Shown: in pieces, positions 34,505 to 44,191 of the stretch
Layout of the letters: the number at the start of each line of letters is the position of its first letter
Numbering within the stretch: the stretch's first letter is position 1
Made by a program: the position numbers and the translations under genes
NCBI RefSeq assembly: GCF_027214005.1
Contig: NZ_JAPWGY010000002.1
Coordinates: forward strand, 372,001 to 436,000
Reading direction: 5' to 3'
Source of the DNA: Kiloniella laminariae
Lineage (GTDB): Bacteria; Pseudomonadota; Alphaproteobacteria; Kiloniellales; Kiloniellaceae
Length of the DNA: 64,000 bases
The notes under the pieces: model-generated
The model's database searches: none
What the model saw: the letters and a program-made list of their open reading frames with translations, nothing else
Told to the model about the DNA's origin: nothing

Positions 34505-35671
34505 CTATCGACTGAGATGCTCTATCAGTCTGCGCTGGAACTGCACCCCGGCATCCAGTTGCTGTAAAGATAAAAATTCGTTGGCAGCGTGCGCCTGGGC
34601 AATATCCCCCGGCCCACAGACAATTGTAGAGTAGCCGCCATCCTGGAATTGCCCGGCTTCAGTGCCATAGGCAACAACGTGTTCGGCATTATCGCCTGTC
34701 AACTGACGCACCAGCCTTTCCGCAGCGCCATCTTCCTCTCGACGGCACCCGGGCACGGCACAGGTCACTTTGACATCAATGCCGGTTGAAGGCTGGATTT
34801 TCTGCATCTCGGCTTCAAGTTCCGCAACGTACGCGCGATAGGCTTCGAGATAGTCATCCGCATTTTCGGTTGGCAGAGTCCGGATATCCGTAGTGAACAT
34901 ACAGTCTTTAGCCGTAATGTTATCAGCGGTTCCCCCCTTGATCACCCCACAATGCAAGGTCGTATAGGGCGGATTAAACAGCGCGACTTCCGGCAGCTGT
35001 CCTGTACGAGCGCGATTTTCTGCCATTGTTTCTTCATGCCAGAGCACCAGGCGGGCGGCAATATGTACGGCAGGGACCCCTGTGTGGACCAGGCTGGAAT
35101 GAACCTCGTACCCCCGGACATGGGTTTCCAGACCAAGTACGCCCTTGTGACTGCTCACGACCTGCATCATGGTTGGTTCGCCAACAATGACGGCTTCGGC
35201 TTTAACCTTTGTCGCCATGTCCTCGATCATTAAAGGCGCGCCAAGACAACCGACTTCTTCGTCATAGGACAGAGCCAGATGTACAGGGCGTTTGAGATTG
35301 GCTTCGAGCATTTCAGGAACAAGAGACAGCGCAATAGCAGAGAAAGCCTTCATATCAGCAGTTCCGCGCCCATAAAGCTTTCCATCCTTTTCTGTCAGCA
35401 CAAAGGGATCAGTATCCCAGGGCTGCCCCTCAACCGGTACAACGTCTGTATGTCCAGACAAAATCACACCGCCCCCACAATCCGGGCCAATCGTCGCCCA
35501 GAGATTACTCTTGGTGCCTTCAGCGTTGGGAACACGTTGGGATGAAACACCAAGATCATCCAGATAGGATTCAACAAACTCGATCAGGGGAAGATTGCTG
35601 TTGCTCGAAACACTGTCAAAAGCAACAAGTCTGGAGAGCATTTCTTTGGCTGTATAACGCACGGAAACCAT
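34505..35671 (-). CDS. argE: ArgE/DapE-type acetylornithine deacetylase
   Basis: A 388-residue M20 metallohydrolase of the ArgE type. Metal-binding and catalytic motifs are LSGHTDVVPVEGQPWDTDPF, YGRGTADMKAF, SYDEEVGCLGA and the C-terminal QAHAANEFLSLQQLDAG with the last His. The family typically has 380-400 residues. Its position at the head of a peptide importer operon, rather than next to arginine genes, suggests a catabolic deacylase; the symbol refers to the family and true acetylornithine activity is unproven. Confidence 0.85.
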   Translation of the reverse strand: MVSVRYTAKEMLSRLVAFDSVSSNSNLPLIEFVESYLDDLGVSSQRVPNAEGTKSNLWATIGPDCGGGVILSGHTDVVPVEGQPWDTDPFVLTEKDGKLYGRGTADMKAFSAIALSLVPEMLEANLKRPVHLALSYDEEVGCLGAPLMIEDMATKVKAEAVIVGEPTMMQVVSSHKGVLGLETHVRGYEVHSSLVHTGVPAVHIAARLVLWHEETMAENRARTGQLPEVALFNPPYTTLHCGVIKGGTADNITAKDCMFTTDIRTLPTENADDYLEAYRAYVAELEAEMQKIQPSTGIDVKVTCAVPGCRREEDGAAERLVRQLTGDNAEHVVAYGTEAGQFQDGGYSTIVCGPGDIAQAHAANEFLSLQQLDAGVQFQRRLIEHLSR

Positions 35672-35976
35672 ACACCTTTTTAGAAACGGAGTTATCTATC
35701 ACTTCTGCCTGTATTTTCAGAAGCCAGCTCAACAGTGGAAAATCTCTTAGGAAAAATCTTGGTTGCCTGATTCCACTTTGCTCGACCGAGATTTAGGGTA
35801 ACAAGCACAAAATTACCAAACAGAGAATTCTCAGCTGAAATCGCAGGCCAACCCTTTGCAACAGAATATTTTTTATTCCCGCAACTTTTCAGTCATAAAA
35901 AAATACAAGGTCATGGACTGGAATCAACGCATAAAGACGTATATCAATATACAAAATTGATATACTGGAATTTGTC
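35672..35976. other. 305-base divergent intergenic region
   Basis: AT-rich region between the argE-type gene and the LysR gene. It holds the divergent promoters and the 27-base dyad at 35939-35965; nothing else is recognisable. Confidence 0.6.
35939..35965. promoter_or_regulatory. LysR operator, 10-base perfect arms
   Basis: GTATATCAAT and ATTGATATAC are perfect inverted copies around seven bases, 11 bases before the LysR start. The T-N11-A form inside fits a LysR recognition site, and the position points to autoregulation. Confidence 0.65.
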
Positions 35977-36867
35977 ATGCGCATGCGTCAGCTCGAGGCC
36001 TTTCGGGCAACAATTCTGAACGGCACCATCTCTGCTGCCGCACAAAAACTCAAAACGACACAGCCAACCATAAGCAGACTCCTGGCTGACCTGGAGTATT
36101 CGCTGAAGCTGAACCTTTTCCACCGTCGCAAGGGGCGAGTCGTCCCGACACCGGAGGGGATGGAATTTTACCGAAAGCTGGACGAGGTGTTCGATGCCTT
36201 CACCAAACTCCGTACTGCCGCTGAAGATATTTCCCGCGACAAGGAAAAAGAACTCAGGGTGATTTCACTCCCAGCACTTTCCATCAGCATCGTACCAGAA
36301 ATACTGGAGGAGTTTTCCTCCAATCACCCGGATATCTCTATTTCCCTCAATTCTTCCGATGTTGTGAGCTATTTTAACCGCATCAAGGACGATGACATTG
36401 ATATTGCGCTGGGCAACCAGATGGGGGAACAGCCAGGTGTCGAACAGATCACACTGGCAAAGGTCAACTATATCTGCGCCCTCCCCCCCGGGCACCCCCT
36501 GGCAGAAAAAGAGTTTATTTGTGCTGCCGATCTTGAAGGAGAAAGAATGATCGGCCTAGACAGTGACCAGATCCTCTCCTTCCAGCAGCACGCCGATCTC
36601 TATGAAGCCATTCATGCCAAACAGCAATTCAGTACCCAGCACTCCGGGAATGCCTATGCCCTTGTCAGACAAGGTCTCGGGATTTCACTTCTCGAACCCT
36701 TTTCTGCTCCCATCTGGGCCGCTGCAGGCGTCGTGATCAGGCCGTTTTATCCCAAGCTGGTCTATCGTTATTCTGCCTATATCCAAAAAAACCGGGTACA
36801 GGTTGGAATCATCAACGAGTTACTGGAAATCGCGACCCGAAAATTCAAAAAATATGGAACCTCCTGA
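35977..36867 (+). CDS. LysR family transcriptional regulator (OccR/NocR-like)
   Basis: A 296-residue LysR regulator. The opening RMRQLEAFRATILNGTISAAAQKLKTTQPTISRLLADLEYSLKLNLFHRRKGRVVPTPEG resembles the OccR/NocR opine-responsive group of alphaproteobacteria. A substrate-binding-type effector domain follows (about 90-290). It diverges from the argE-amidohydrolase-ABC operon and probably activates it, sensing a compound taken up by that system. The gene ends 118 bases before the convergent PAS gene. Confidence 0.9.
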   Translation: MRMRQLEAFRATILNGTISAAAQKLKTTQPTISRLLADLEYSLKLNLFHRRKGRVVPTPEGMEFYRKLDEVFDAFTKLRTAAEDISRDKEKELRVISLPALSISIVPEILEEFSSNHPDISISLNSSDVVSYFNRIKDDDIDIALGNQMGEQPGVEQITLAKVNYICALPPGHPLAEKEFICAADLEGERMIGLDSDQILSFQQHADLYEAIHAKQQFSTQHSGNAYALVRQGLGISLLEPFSAPIWAAAGVVIRPFYPKLVYRYSAYIQKNRVQVGIINELLEIATRKFKKYGTS

Positions 36868-36985
36868 GCACCGTTTTGTCATTTTCTTCCCGTCGTTTTC
36901 CTGGAAAGAGGCTGAGAAACAGATTGCCGCTCATTTGACCAGAACGGAATGCGCCTGTCTTGAGCTACGATATCCGCTGTCTGGA

Positions 36986-37552
36986 TCAGTCTGCCGTCGA
37001 AATCAGCCCAACAAGAATTCGCGACACCTGACCGTTCTCGCCAAGCGGCAGGATTAATCTGTCCCAGGTACTCAGCTTGAGAGAGTGATGCGGTATGTGC
37101 CGGGTATACAGCGGTTCCCGGCGCTGTAACATGGCGCGATAGGTGATCGCAAAAAAAGCCCGAAGCGGAGTCCAGATTTCGGAAACCAGCTGGCCTGTCA
37201 GATCTTTTCCTGGTTCATTCATAATCGCTGACCCATAGAGCCGATATCTAAAGTCCTCGCCACCATCCAGTACATCAAGAACAGTCACCCGTCCGAGAAT
37301 GGGGCGCAGTGCAAAGGGGTCGACATCAGCAGGCGCTGGTGCAAAACGTCCTGCCCTGGTCGTTTGCCACCAGTCCAAAAGAAATTTCAACTCTTCACAA
37401 GGGAGGTGATCTGCATCAACTCGCCAGCGAATCTGGGGGCTTGGACTGCCCAGCTTCTCCATTAACTGACCAAGAGCAATATACTCTTCCTTGACCAGTT
37501 CTTCAGCCCGGCTCCACAACACTGCAGAAGAAAAATTTACGGTCTCTTGCAT
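36986..37552 (-). CDS. PAS domain protein (PAS_5 type)
   Basis: A 188-residue cytoplasmic protein with a single PAS_5-type domain covering about 40-180. Signatures are LKFLLDWWQTTRAGRFAPAPADVDPFALRPILGRVTVLDVLDGGEDFRYRLYGSAI and a PLYTRHIPHHSLKLSTWDRLILPLGENG run. Such proteins are very common in alphaproteobacteria and have no known output domain. The gene converges with the LysR gene. Confidence 0.83.
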   Translation of the reverse strand: MQETVNFSSAVLWSRAEELVKEEYIALGQLMEKLGSPSPQIRWRVDADHLPCEELKFLLDWWQTTRAGRFAPAPADVDPFALRPILGRVTVLDVLDGGEDFRYRLYGSAIMNEPGKDLTGQLVSEIWTPLRAFFAITYRAMLQRREPLYTRHIPHHSLKLSTWDRLILPLGENGQVSRILVGLISTAD

Positions 37553-37860
37553 ATCCCCACCAAATGAAAAAGCGACTGGCCTGTCACAATGATACCCGTC
37601 ACCAGAATTTCAAATTACGTTCGAACGTCTGCCAAGATACAGAATAAGTGTTAAGGAAAACCAATTACATCATGATTGCCCTTACACATACAAATATAAA
37701 GGGAAAAATAAACAAATATTACAATCTAAATGAGTTTTATGGCTTTGTTTCTTGGTAGCCATCACAAGGACAAGGCGTCAAGAAGCCGTCGCTCCGACAA
37801 GGGGAACAAGACCGACAGGGATACGGCCAACAACACTGCCGGGCCTCAAGCATTAAAAAA
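37553..37860. other. About 308-base gene-free stretch
   Basis: Between the PAS gene start and the terminator of the second importer. AT-rich in the first half. No convincing gene, repeat or regulatory element seen apart from the presumed PAS promoter. Confidence 0.5.
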
Positions 37861-37886
37861 AACGGACCCGGTTACCCGGATCCGTT
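37855..37886 (-). terminator. Terminator of the second peptide importer operon
   Basis: AACGGACCCGG pairs with CCGGATCCGTT (one mismatch) around TTAC. On the minus strand TTTTTTTTAATG follows, an excellent U tract, 30 bases past the DppF stop. Confidence 0.88.
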
Positions 37887-37915
37887 TCATCACCAGAAAG
37901 ATCACCTGGTTTATA

Positions 37916-38896
37916 TTAATTCCGCCCTTCAGCGACCGCGTGGCAAGAAACCTGAGCCGAACTGGTCGGAGCCAGCTTGGGCATTTCAGCCTTGCAACGT
38001 TCGTTTGCCAGAGGACAACGCGGATGGAATGTACAGCCTGAAGGCGGATTAAGTGGAGAAGGCAATTCTCCAACCAGCTTGATCCGTTCACGTTTACGGC
38101 TCGGGTCCGCAACCGGGGTCGCAGAAAGCAGGGCCTGAGTATAGGGATGTTGGGGATTGCTGAAGATCTCCTCCCTGCTACCATGCTCGACAGGTTGCCC
38201 GAGATACATCACCAGCACATCATCTGCAATATGGCGAACAACCGACAGATCATGCGAAATAAACAGATAGGCAAGGTTCATTTCTTCCTGAAGATCCGTC
38301 AGGAGGTTAAGCACCTGCGCCTGAATAGATACATCCAGTGCCGAGACAGGTTCATCAAGGATCACAATCTTTGGTCGCAGCATCAGGGCACGTGCAATGG
38401 CAATACGCTGGCGCTGGCCACCTGAGAACATGTGAGGATAGCGATCCGCCTGTTCAGGGCGAAGCCCGACCCGTGACATCATGCTGAGCACTTCAGCCCG
38501 GCGTTCCGCGGATGACATGGAGGTATTGATTTTCAGTGGTTCTTCCAGAATGGCACTGACCTTCTGCCGTGGATTCAAAGACCCGTAAGGATCCTGAAAT
38601 ACAATCTGTACCATCTGGCGGAGGGTTCGTTTTTCCTCGGCTGTGTGGGCAGATCCGATATCAAAACCACCGAGAACCAACTCACCATCTGTCGGCTTTT
38701 CAATCAACGTTACCAGACGGGCCAGAGTTGATTTACCGCAACCGGACTCGCCGACAACAGCCAGTGTTTTACCGGCTTCCAGATTAAAAGAAGCACCATC
38801 AAGAGCCTTAACCGTTCCCCCTTTGGCGAACATACCGCCCTTGATCTCATAATATCGTTTGAGATTATTGGCTTTTAGAACTGTTTCAGCAGCCAT
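37916..38896 (-). CDS. Dipeptide ABC transporter ATPase (DppF type)
   Basis: A 326-residue ABC ATPase. Walker A is GESGCGKST, the signature FSGGQRQRIAIARAL and Walker B VILDEPVSALDV. The C-terminal CTFHPRCPLANERCKAEMP is the iron-sulfur-like Cys region of OppF/DppF proteins. It overlaps the DppD gene by one base (ATGA-type junction) and is last in the operon. Confidence 0.93.
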   Translation of the reverse strand: MAAETVLKANNLKRYYEIKGGMFAKGGTVKALDGASFNLEAGKTLAVVGESGCGKSTLARLVTLIEKPTDGELVLGGFDIGSAHTAEEKRTLRQMVQIVFQDPYGSLNPRQKVSAILEEPLKINTSMSSAERRAEVLSMMSRVGLRPEQADRYPHMFSGGQRQRIAIARALMLRPKIVILDEPVSALDVSIQAQVLNLLTDLQEEMNLAYLFISHDLSVVRHIADDVLVMYLGQPVEHGSREEIFSNPQHPYTQALLSATPVADPSRKRERIKLVGELPSPLNPPSGCTFHPRCPLANERCKAEMPKLAPTSSAQVSCHAVAEGRN

Positions 38897-39918
38897 TATA
38901 CATTTCCTCCCAAAGCTTCCTGGCCTGAAGATCCCTGGCTGGAAACACCTGGATGGTTGTTCGTCGGTTTGCCATCAACCAACGGATAGTGACAGAGCAC
39001 CTTACTATGCAGTGCCGGTGGCGTTGAACGGCATTTGTCTGTTGCGAACTGACAGCGCGGGTTGAACAAACAGCCTGTTGGCCGATCCAGCAACCCTGGT
39101 ACAACACCCGGTATAGAGGGCAATCGCTTGCCCGTTGCCCTTTCAGGCAAAGCACTCAGAAGAGCATGGGTATAGGGATGCTGGGGTCTGGCAAAAAGAT
39201 CGACAACATTCTGTCGTTCAACCTGCTGTCCGGCGTACTGGACATTTACGACCTCGGCGGTTTCAGCAACAACCCCCATGTCATGGGTAATGAGAACCAG
39301 AGCCATGCCACGTTTGTGCTGAAGATCCTGGAGCAGTTCGAGAATCTGCGCCTGAATGGTAACATCCAACGCGGTTGTAGGCTCATCTGCAATCAACAGG
39401 CGAGGGTTACAGGCGATCATCATCGCGATCATGACACGCTGGTTCATCCCGCCGGACATCTGGTGCGGGAAAGCACGCAAACGGCTTTCCGGCGCAGGGA
39501 TACCCACCAGCCCCAGAAGCTCGACAGCCCGGGCCTCCAGTTCTTTTTTAGTTCCACCAAGATGTTCCTTGATCACTTCCATGATCTGGTAACCCACGGT
39601 GAAACAAGGATTGAGACTTGTCATCGGTTCCTGAAAAATCATCGAGATATCTTTACCGATAATCTTGCGACGCTCTTTCTGGGAAATGGTCAGGAGATCC
39701 TGGCCATCGAAGTTCATCCGATCCGCTGTGATTCTGGCCGTCCAGGGCAGAAGCCCCATCAATGCCAGCATGGACACAGATTTACCTGAACCGGATTCAC
39801 CAACAATCGCCGCCATTTCTCCCTGATCAATCTCAAGGTCGACACTATCGACCGCCCGGAAAAGACCATGGGCCGTTTCGAACTCGACGGAGAGATTTCT
39901 AATTTCCAATAAACTCAT
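38896..39918 (-). CDS. Dipeptide ABC transporter ATPase (DppD type)
   Basis: A 340-residue ABC ATPase with GESGSGKS, the [17 protein letters not shown] signature and [13 protein letters not shown]. The C-terminal [15 protein letters not shown] has the Cys cluster of DppD. Substrate recognition lies with the binding protein encoded upstream. Five bases separate it from the DppC gene. Confidence 0.93.
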   Translation of the reverse strand: MSLLEIRNLSVEFETAHGLFRAVDSVDLEIDQGEMAAIVGESGSGKSVSMLALMGLLPWTARITADRMNFDGQDLLTISQKERRKIIGKDISMIFQEPMTSLNPCFTVGYQIMEVIKEHLGGTKKELEARAVELLGLVGIPAPESRLRAFPHQMSGGMNQRVMIAMMIACNPRLLIADEPTTALDVTIQAQILELLQDLQHKRGMALVLITHDMGVVAETAEVVNVQYAGQQVERQNVVDLFARPQHPYTHALLSALPERATGKRLPSIPGVVPGLLDRPTGCLFNPRCQFATDKCRSTPPALHSKVLCHYPLVDGKPTNNHPGVSSQGSSGQEALGGNV

Positions 39919-39923
39919 GGGGA

Positions 39924-40862
39924 TCAGGACCTCTTCATCTTCGGATCAAGGGCATCGCGCAAGCCATCCCCCATCAGGTTGATCGACAAAACTGTCAACA
40001 AAATAGCCACTCCCGGGAAGGTCACAACCCACCAGGCACTGAGAATAAACTCGCGTGCTTCGGCAAGCATTGTGCCCCATTCAGACGCAGGAGGCTGGGC
40101 CCCCATACCAAGAAAGCCTAGTGCTGCTGTATCAAGAATAGCTGTCGAAAAGCTCAAGGAAGCCTGAACAATCAGGGGGGCCATACAATTCGGCAGAATG
40201 GTAATACACATCAGGCGCCATGTTCCCGCCCCGGCAACCCGGCTGGCAGTAACGTAATCACGTGCTGATTCAGCGACAGCCGAAGCACGAGCCAAACGAA
40301 CGTAATGTGGCAGATAGGTGATCGAAATCGCAATCATAGCATTACGCAAGCCTGGACCCAGGATCGCAACGAGAACCAGTGCCATCAGAAGGCTTGGTAT
40401 AGACAGGATCACATCCATGACCCGCATGACGATTGTCTCGTACATACCCCGGAAAAAACCGGCTGACAAACCAAGCATCACACCTATGGAAAGACTGATA
40501 ACAATAACGATACAGCCGGCGTAAAGCGAGAAGCGGGCACCATGCATCAGACGGGATAACAGGTCACGCCCCACAGGATCCGTTCCCAGCAGGAATTCGG
40601 CATTACCGCCTTCCTGCCACGCAGGAGGGATCAAAATAAAATCACGGTACTGTTCGATCGGCGAGTGCGGGGCAATGACATCTGCAAACACCGCCACAAG
40701 AACGACAAACAGAAAGAAGAAAAGTCCGGCAACAGCGCCTTTGTTTTCAGAAAAATAAAACCAGAATTCCCGCATCTGCTGGCGAAACGGGCTGATCGGC
40801 TTAGGAGCTTCAGTCTGGGGAGTTTCATTCTGGTCAAGAGTGTTTTGAACCTGGCTCATCAT
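39924..40862 (-). CDS. Dipeptide ABC transporter permease (DppC type)
   Basis: A 312-residue six-helix permease. A cytoplasmic N-terminus is followed by the first helix (about 44-65) and the DppC motif [27 protein letters not shown], then [22 protein letters not shown] as the coupling helix. Two adjacent ATG codons begin it (40862, 40859); the gene overlaps the DppB stop by four bases. Confidence 0.93.
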   Translation of the reverse strand: MMSQVQNTLDQNETPQTEAPKPISPFRQQMREFWFYFSENKGAVAGLFFFLFVVLVAVFADVIAPHSPIEQYRDFILIPPAWQEGGNAEFLLGTDPVGRDLLSRLMHGARFSLYAGCIVIVISLSIGVMLGLSAGFFRGMYETIVMRVMDVILSIPSLLMALVLVAILGPGLRNAMIAISITYLPHYVRLARASAVAESARDYVTASRVAGAGTWRLMCITILPNCMAPLIVQASLSFSTAILDTAALGFLGMGAQPPASEWGTMLAEAREFILSAWWVVTFPGVAILLTVLSINLMGDGLRDALDPKMKRS

Positions 40863-41878
40863 GATCTCCGGTGAAGAATACGTGGATTGATCAAGCCATA
40901 CATGAAGTCAACCAACAGGTTTACCAGCATGACAATGGAGGCGATCAGAACAATACCACCCTGAACCGCGAAATAATCGCGACGGGAAATGGAATCGATC
41001 ATCCATTTGCCAATACCCGGCCAGGAAAAGATTGTCTCGGTCAGGATAGCGCCAGCGAGCAGAACACCAACCTGCAAGCCAATTACGGTGATCACGGTAA
41101 TCAGCGCATTACGTAAAGCGTGAATGCCCACAATGCGAAACGGGGAAAGCCCCTTGGCTTTGGCCGTTCTGACATAGTCTTCCCCAAGGATTTCCAGCAT
41201 CGCTGAACGGGTCTGTCTGGCAATGATCGCCATGGGGATGGTTCCCAGAACAATCGTTGGCAGTACCAGGTGAGCTGCTGCGGATTTAAAGGCCCCCTTC
41301 TCATCACTGAGAAGCGAATCAATCAGCATAAATCCGGTCTGGGTATCCACCCAGAAAAGGGCTGAAATTCGACCGGAGACCGGGGTCAGATTAAGCATAT
41401 CCGGGCTAGAAAAAAGAATAATAAGCAGTAGCCCCCACCAGAAAATCGGCATGGAATAACCAGTAAGGGAGATACCCATCAGGGTATGGTCAAAAGCAGA
41501 ACCGCGTTTAACGGCAGCAACAATTCCCGCTGGAAGGCCAATCAAGGCGGCAAAAATAATTGCGCAGGTGGCTAATTCTATTGTTGCCGGGAACCGGACA
41601 AAAAACTCTTCAAGTACGGGCTGTTTACTGGAGAAAGAAGTTCCCAGATCGCCATGTAGAATGCCGACCAGAAAAGAGAAATACTGTTCCCATAAAGGTT
41701 TATCAAAACCCAATGTCGCCATAAGTTCCGCGTGACGTTCCGGGGAAACACCGCGCTCACCGGCAAGAAGCTCTACCGGGTCACCTGGCAGCATCCGTAT
41801 AAAACTGAAAGCCACAAGAGTAACACCCAGGAATGTCGGGATCAGAAGTCCCAACTTTGTAAGTATAAACCGTATCAT
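40859..41878 (-). CDS. Dipeptide ABC transporter permease (DppB type)
   Basis: A 339-residue permease. IRFILTKLGLLIPTFLGVTLVAFSFIRMLPGDPVELLAGERG at the N-terminus and AKGLSPFRIVGIHALRNALITVITVIGLQVGVLLAGAI as the coupling loop match DppB. It pairs with the DppC protein to form the pore. Confidence 0.93.
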   Translation of the reverse strand: MIRFILTKLGLLIPTFLGVTLVAFSFIRMLPGDPVELLAGERGVSPERHAELMATLGFDKPLWEQYFSFLVGILHGDLGTSFSSKQPVLEEFFVRFPATIELATCAIIFAALIGLPAGIVAAVKRGSAFDHTLMGISLTGYSMPIFWWGLLLIILFSSPDMLNLTPVSGRISALFWVDTQTGFMLIDSLLSDEKGAFKSAAAHLVLPTIVLGTIPMAIIARQTRSAMLEILGEDYVRTAKAKGLSPFRIVGIHALRNALITVITVIGLQVGVLLAGAILTETIFSWPGIGKWMIDSISRRDYFAVQGGIVLIASIVMLVNLLVDFMYGLINPRILHRRS

Positions 41879-41908
41879 AGCGATCCTGACAGTTCGCTTA
41901 TAGTAAGG

Positions 41909-41935
41909 CGGGGAAGGTTACTGGAACCTTCCCCG
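41909..41935 (-). other. Intercistronic stem-loop after the binding-protein gene
   Basis: CGGGGAAGGTT pairs perfectly with AACCTTCCCCG around five bases, without a T tract, between the binding protein stop (41963) and the DppB start (41878). Same layout as in the other importer at 31537-31561. Confidence 0.65.
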
Positions 41936-41962
41936 TCTCAAAAGCAGTTATTTGAACCTAAC

Positions 41963-43564
41963 TTATTCTTTTAGATCAACACCGTAGAATACGTGTCCAC
42001 CAAAAGGATCGATGCGGAAATCAACAACTTCCGGACGAATTGGCTTGAACACAACGGAGTGAGCAATCGTTGCCCAAGGAGCCTGTTCCTTGAAAACAAT
42101 CTGGGCTTCTTCGTAGAGCTTGATACGCTCGTCGAAATCGCTGGTTGTTTTCGCTTTCTGGATCAGGTCTTCAAAAGGTTTGTGGCACCACTGTGCACGG
42201 TTGGAACCGCCAACACCATCACAGCCGAGAAGAACGGCCAGGAAGTTATCGGGATCACCATTGTCCCCAGTCCAGCCAAGCAGAACCGCACCGTCACGAT
42301 CTTTATCTTTAGAACGCTTCAGATACTCACCCCACTCGTAAGAGACGATCTCGGCGGTTACACCAACATTCGCCCAGTCAGCCTGAATGAGTTCCGCCAT
42401 ACGACGGGCATTCGGGTTGTAAGGACGCTGTACTGGCATTGCCCAGATTTTCGTGGTCAGACCAGAAACACCAGCTTCAGCCAGCAGAGCCTTTGCTGCT
42501 TCCGGATCATATCCGTCATCAACAGTCGCGTCATTGTAAGACCAGATTGTTGGTGGAATCGGGTTTTTGGCTACTTTACCAGCACCCTGGAACACGGCAT
42601 CAATGATGGCTTCTTTGTTCACGGCCATGTTCAGCGCTTTACGCACTTTCGGGTTATCGAACGGAGGCATCAGAGAATTGTATGCAAGATAGCCAACGTT
42701 CAGGCCTTCCTGCTGCATCAGGTTCACATCAGAGTCAGAGGCCATTGCTTCCAGATCCGCAGGATTTGGATAAGGCATAACGTGACACTCACCAGCTTTC
42801 AGCTTCTGATAACGAACAGAGGCATCAGGAGTGATGGAGAAAACCAGTCTGTCCAGAGGTGCTTTACCGCTCCAGTAGTCTGGATGGGCTTTATAGCGGA
42901 TCTGGGAATCTTTCTGGTAATCTTCGAACTGGAAAGGACCAGTACCAACCGGCTTCTGGTCGAAATCGTCCAGAGTACCTGCTGCTGCCATTGCATCAGC
43001 ATATTCAGCAGAGTGAATGGAGGCGAAATCCATCCCCATGTTGGCGATAAACGGTGCTTCAGGACGGTTCAGGATGAATTTGACGGTATAGTCATCAACC
43101 TTGACGATGTCCTTGATCAGATCCGGCATGGACATGCCGTTGAAGTACTCGTAGTTCCCGCCGGAAATCTTGTTGTATGGGTGATCAGCATTGCGCTGAC
43201 GCTCAAACGAGAAGATCACGTCATCAGCATTGAAATCACGTGTCGGGGTAAAGAATTTTGTTGTATGGAACTTTACACCCTTACGCAGGTTAAAGGTGTA
43301 CTCCGTACCGTCTTCACTGACTTCAAATCCCTCTGCGAGCGCGGGAACGATTGTAGTGGAACCACGCTCAAACTCGACAAGGCGGTTAAAAACCTGGCGA
43401 GACGAAGCGTCAAATGTTGTACCAGCAGTGTAAAGTGCCGGGGTGAAACCTTCAGGACTTCCTTCAGAACAGAAAACCAGTGTTTTGGCTTCAGCTGCAG
43501 AGAAAGAACCCATTGCAAGCATACCGGCAACAGCCGCGGTAGCTAGAAGTCCTCTTTTAATCAC
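41963..43564 (-). CDS. dppA: Dipeptide ABC transporter substrate-binding protein
   Basis: A 533-residue periplasmic protein of SBP family 5. The signal peptide ends around FSAAEA-KT (about 26), followed by LVFCSEGSPEGFTPALYTAGTTFDASSRQVFNRLVEFERGSTTIVPALAEGFEVSEDGTEYTFNLRKGVKFH, close to DppA. I chose GTG 43564 because GGAGGAG lies six bases upstream; an in-frame TTG at 43579 would add five residues. As in DppA, two Cys (31 near the N-terminus and in LGCDGVGGSNRAQWCHKPF) may form disulfides. First gene of a complete Dpp operon; ligand presumably dipeptides or heme-like molecules. Confidence 0.92.
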   Translation of the reverse strand: MIKRGLLATAAVAGMLAMGSFSAAEAKTLVFCSEGSPEGFTPALYTAGTTFDASSRQVFNRLVEFERGSTTIVPALAEGFEVSEDGTEYTFNLRKGVKFHTTKFFTPTRDFNADDVIFSFERQRNADHPYNKISGGNYEYFNGMSMPDLIKDIVKVDDYTVKFILNRPEAPFIANMGMDFASIHSAEYADAMAAAGTLDDFDQKPVGTGPFQFEDYQKDSQIRYKAHPDYWSGKAPLDRLVFSITPDASVRYQKLKAGECHVMPYPNPADLEAMASDSDVNLMQQEGLNVGYLAYNSLMPPFDNPKVRKALNMAVNKEAIIDAVFQGAGKVAKNPIPPTIWSYNDATVDDGYDPEAAKALLAEAGVSGLTTKIWAMPVQRPYNPNARRMAELIQADWANVGVTAEIVSYEWGEYLKRSKDKDRDGAVLLGWTGDNGDPDNFLAVLLGCDGVGGSNRAQWCHKPFEDLIQKAKTTSDFDERIKLYEEAQIVFKEQAPWATIAHSVVFKPIRPEVVDFRIDPFGGHVFYGVDLKE

Positions 43565-44191
43565 GATATCTCCTCCCAATTTCGAAGATCAGCGCAGGAT
43601 GCGCATTATTTTTGTTTTTGGTATCTCGTTACCTAATCAAATAAGGATGGCATTACGCTATCCATCTCTAGTTGCATAGTCAATTTGCAGATACTGGCTG
43701 GCACAAAATTGTATAAAATAATTGTGACAGAACGGGGATCATACTCCACCTGGAATCAAAAAGATATTATATTTATAAATCATGAGGATAAGTGAATATT
43801 CACCAAGAATAATCCGCTCAAAATCAGGACACTATAGAACCACAAACCATCAAAAAAAGCAATAATATTAGGGCCGTATTCCCGAAATATAGAAGCCATA
43901 GATCACATCCACCCCACCATGAAACAACTCATGGCAGCAGTGTTTTTCCCAAAAGAACCAGAGACTCCTGCAAGCAAGTAATCAATACGAGCAGCATTGT
44001 TCGTTTCTGCCCCTCATTTTTTCAATCTTCGGCCAACCGGAAACGCACATCCCGGCAGACCAAGATTGCTCACGGCAAAGATAAAACCGATACGGGAATA
44101 AAATCGTTAAACAGGGATAAAAGGGGGAGGTTCGCCAGTCAGAAACCGAGCAGGAGTTTGTTAAAAATCAGGAATCAGACTGATCCCTCGC
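43565..44191. other. 627-base gene-free region before dppA
   Basis: The longest intergenic stretch of the window, AT-rich (poly-A/T runs, TTATATTTATAA). It should hold the dppA promoter and possibly a regulatory RNA. A candidate minus-strand -35 TTGACT with a 17-base spacer is followed by a poor -10. No coding potential was seen. Confidence 0.55.
44163..44188 (-). terminator. Terminator after the PilZ gene
   Basis: On the minus strand AGGGATC pairs with GATTCCT (one wobble) around five bases and is followed by GATTTTTAAC, four bases past the stop codon. Confidence 0.55.

Noticed and set aside
37730-38041. A small open frame downstream of the DppF gene
   Set aside because: Overlaps the DppF 3' end and terminator, with no ribosome site or family pattern.
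41993-43546. A long open frame of about 517 codons antisense to the dppA-type gene
   Set aside because: It mirrors a GTG-started periplasmic binding protein with signal peptide and family motifs. The antisense translation is low in recognisable domains and rich in Arg/His, as expected for a shadow frame.
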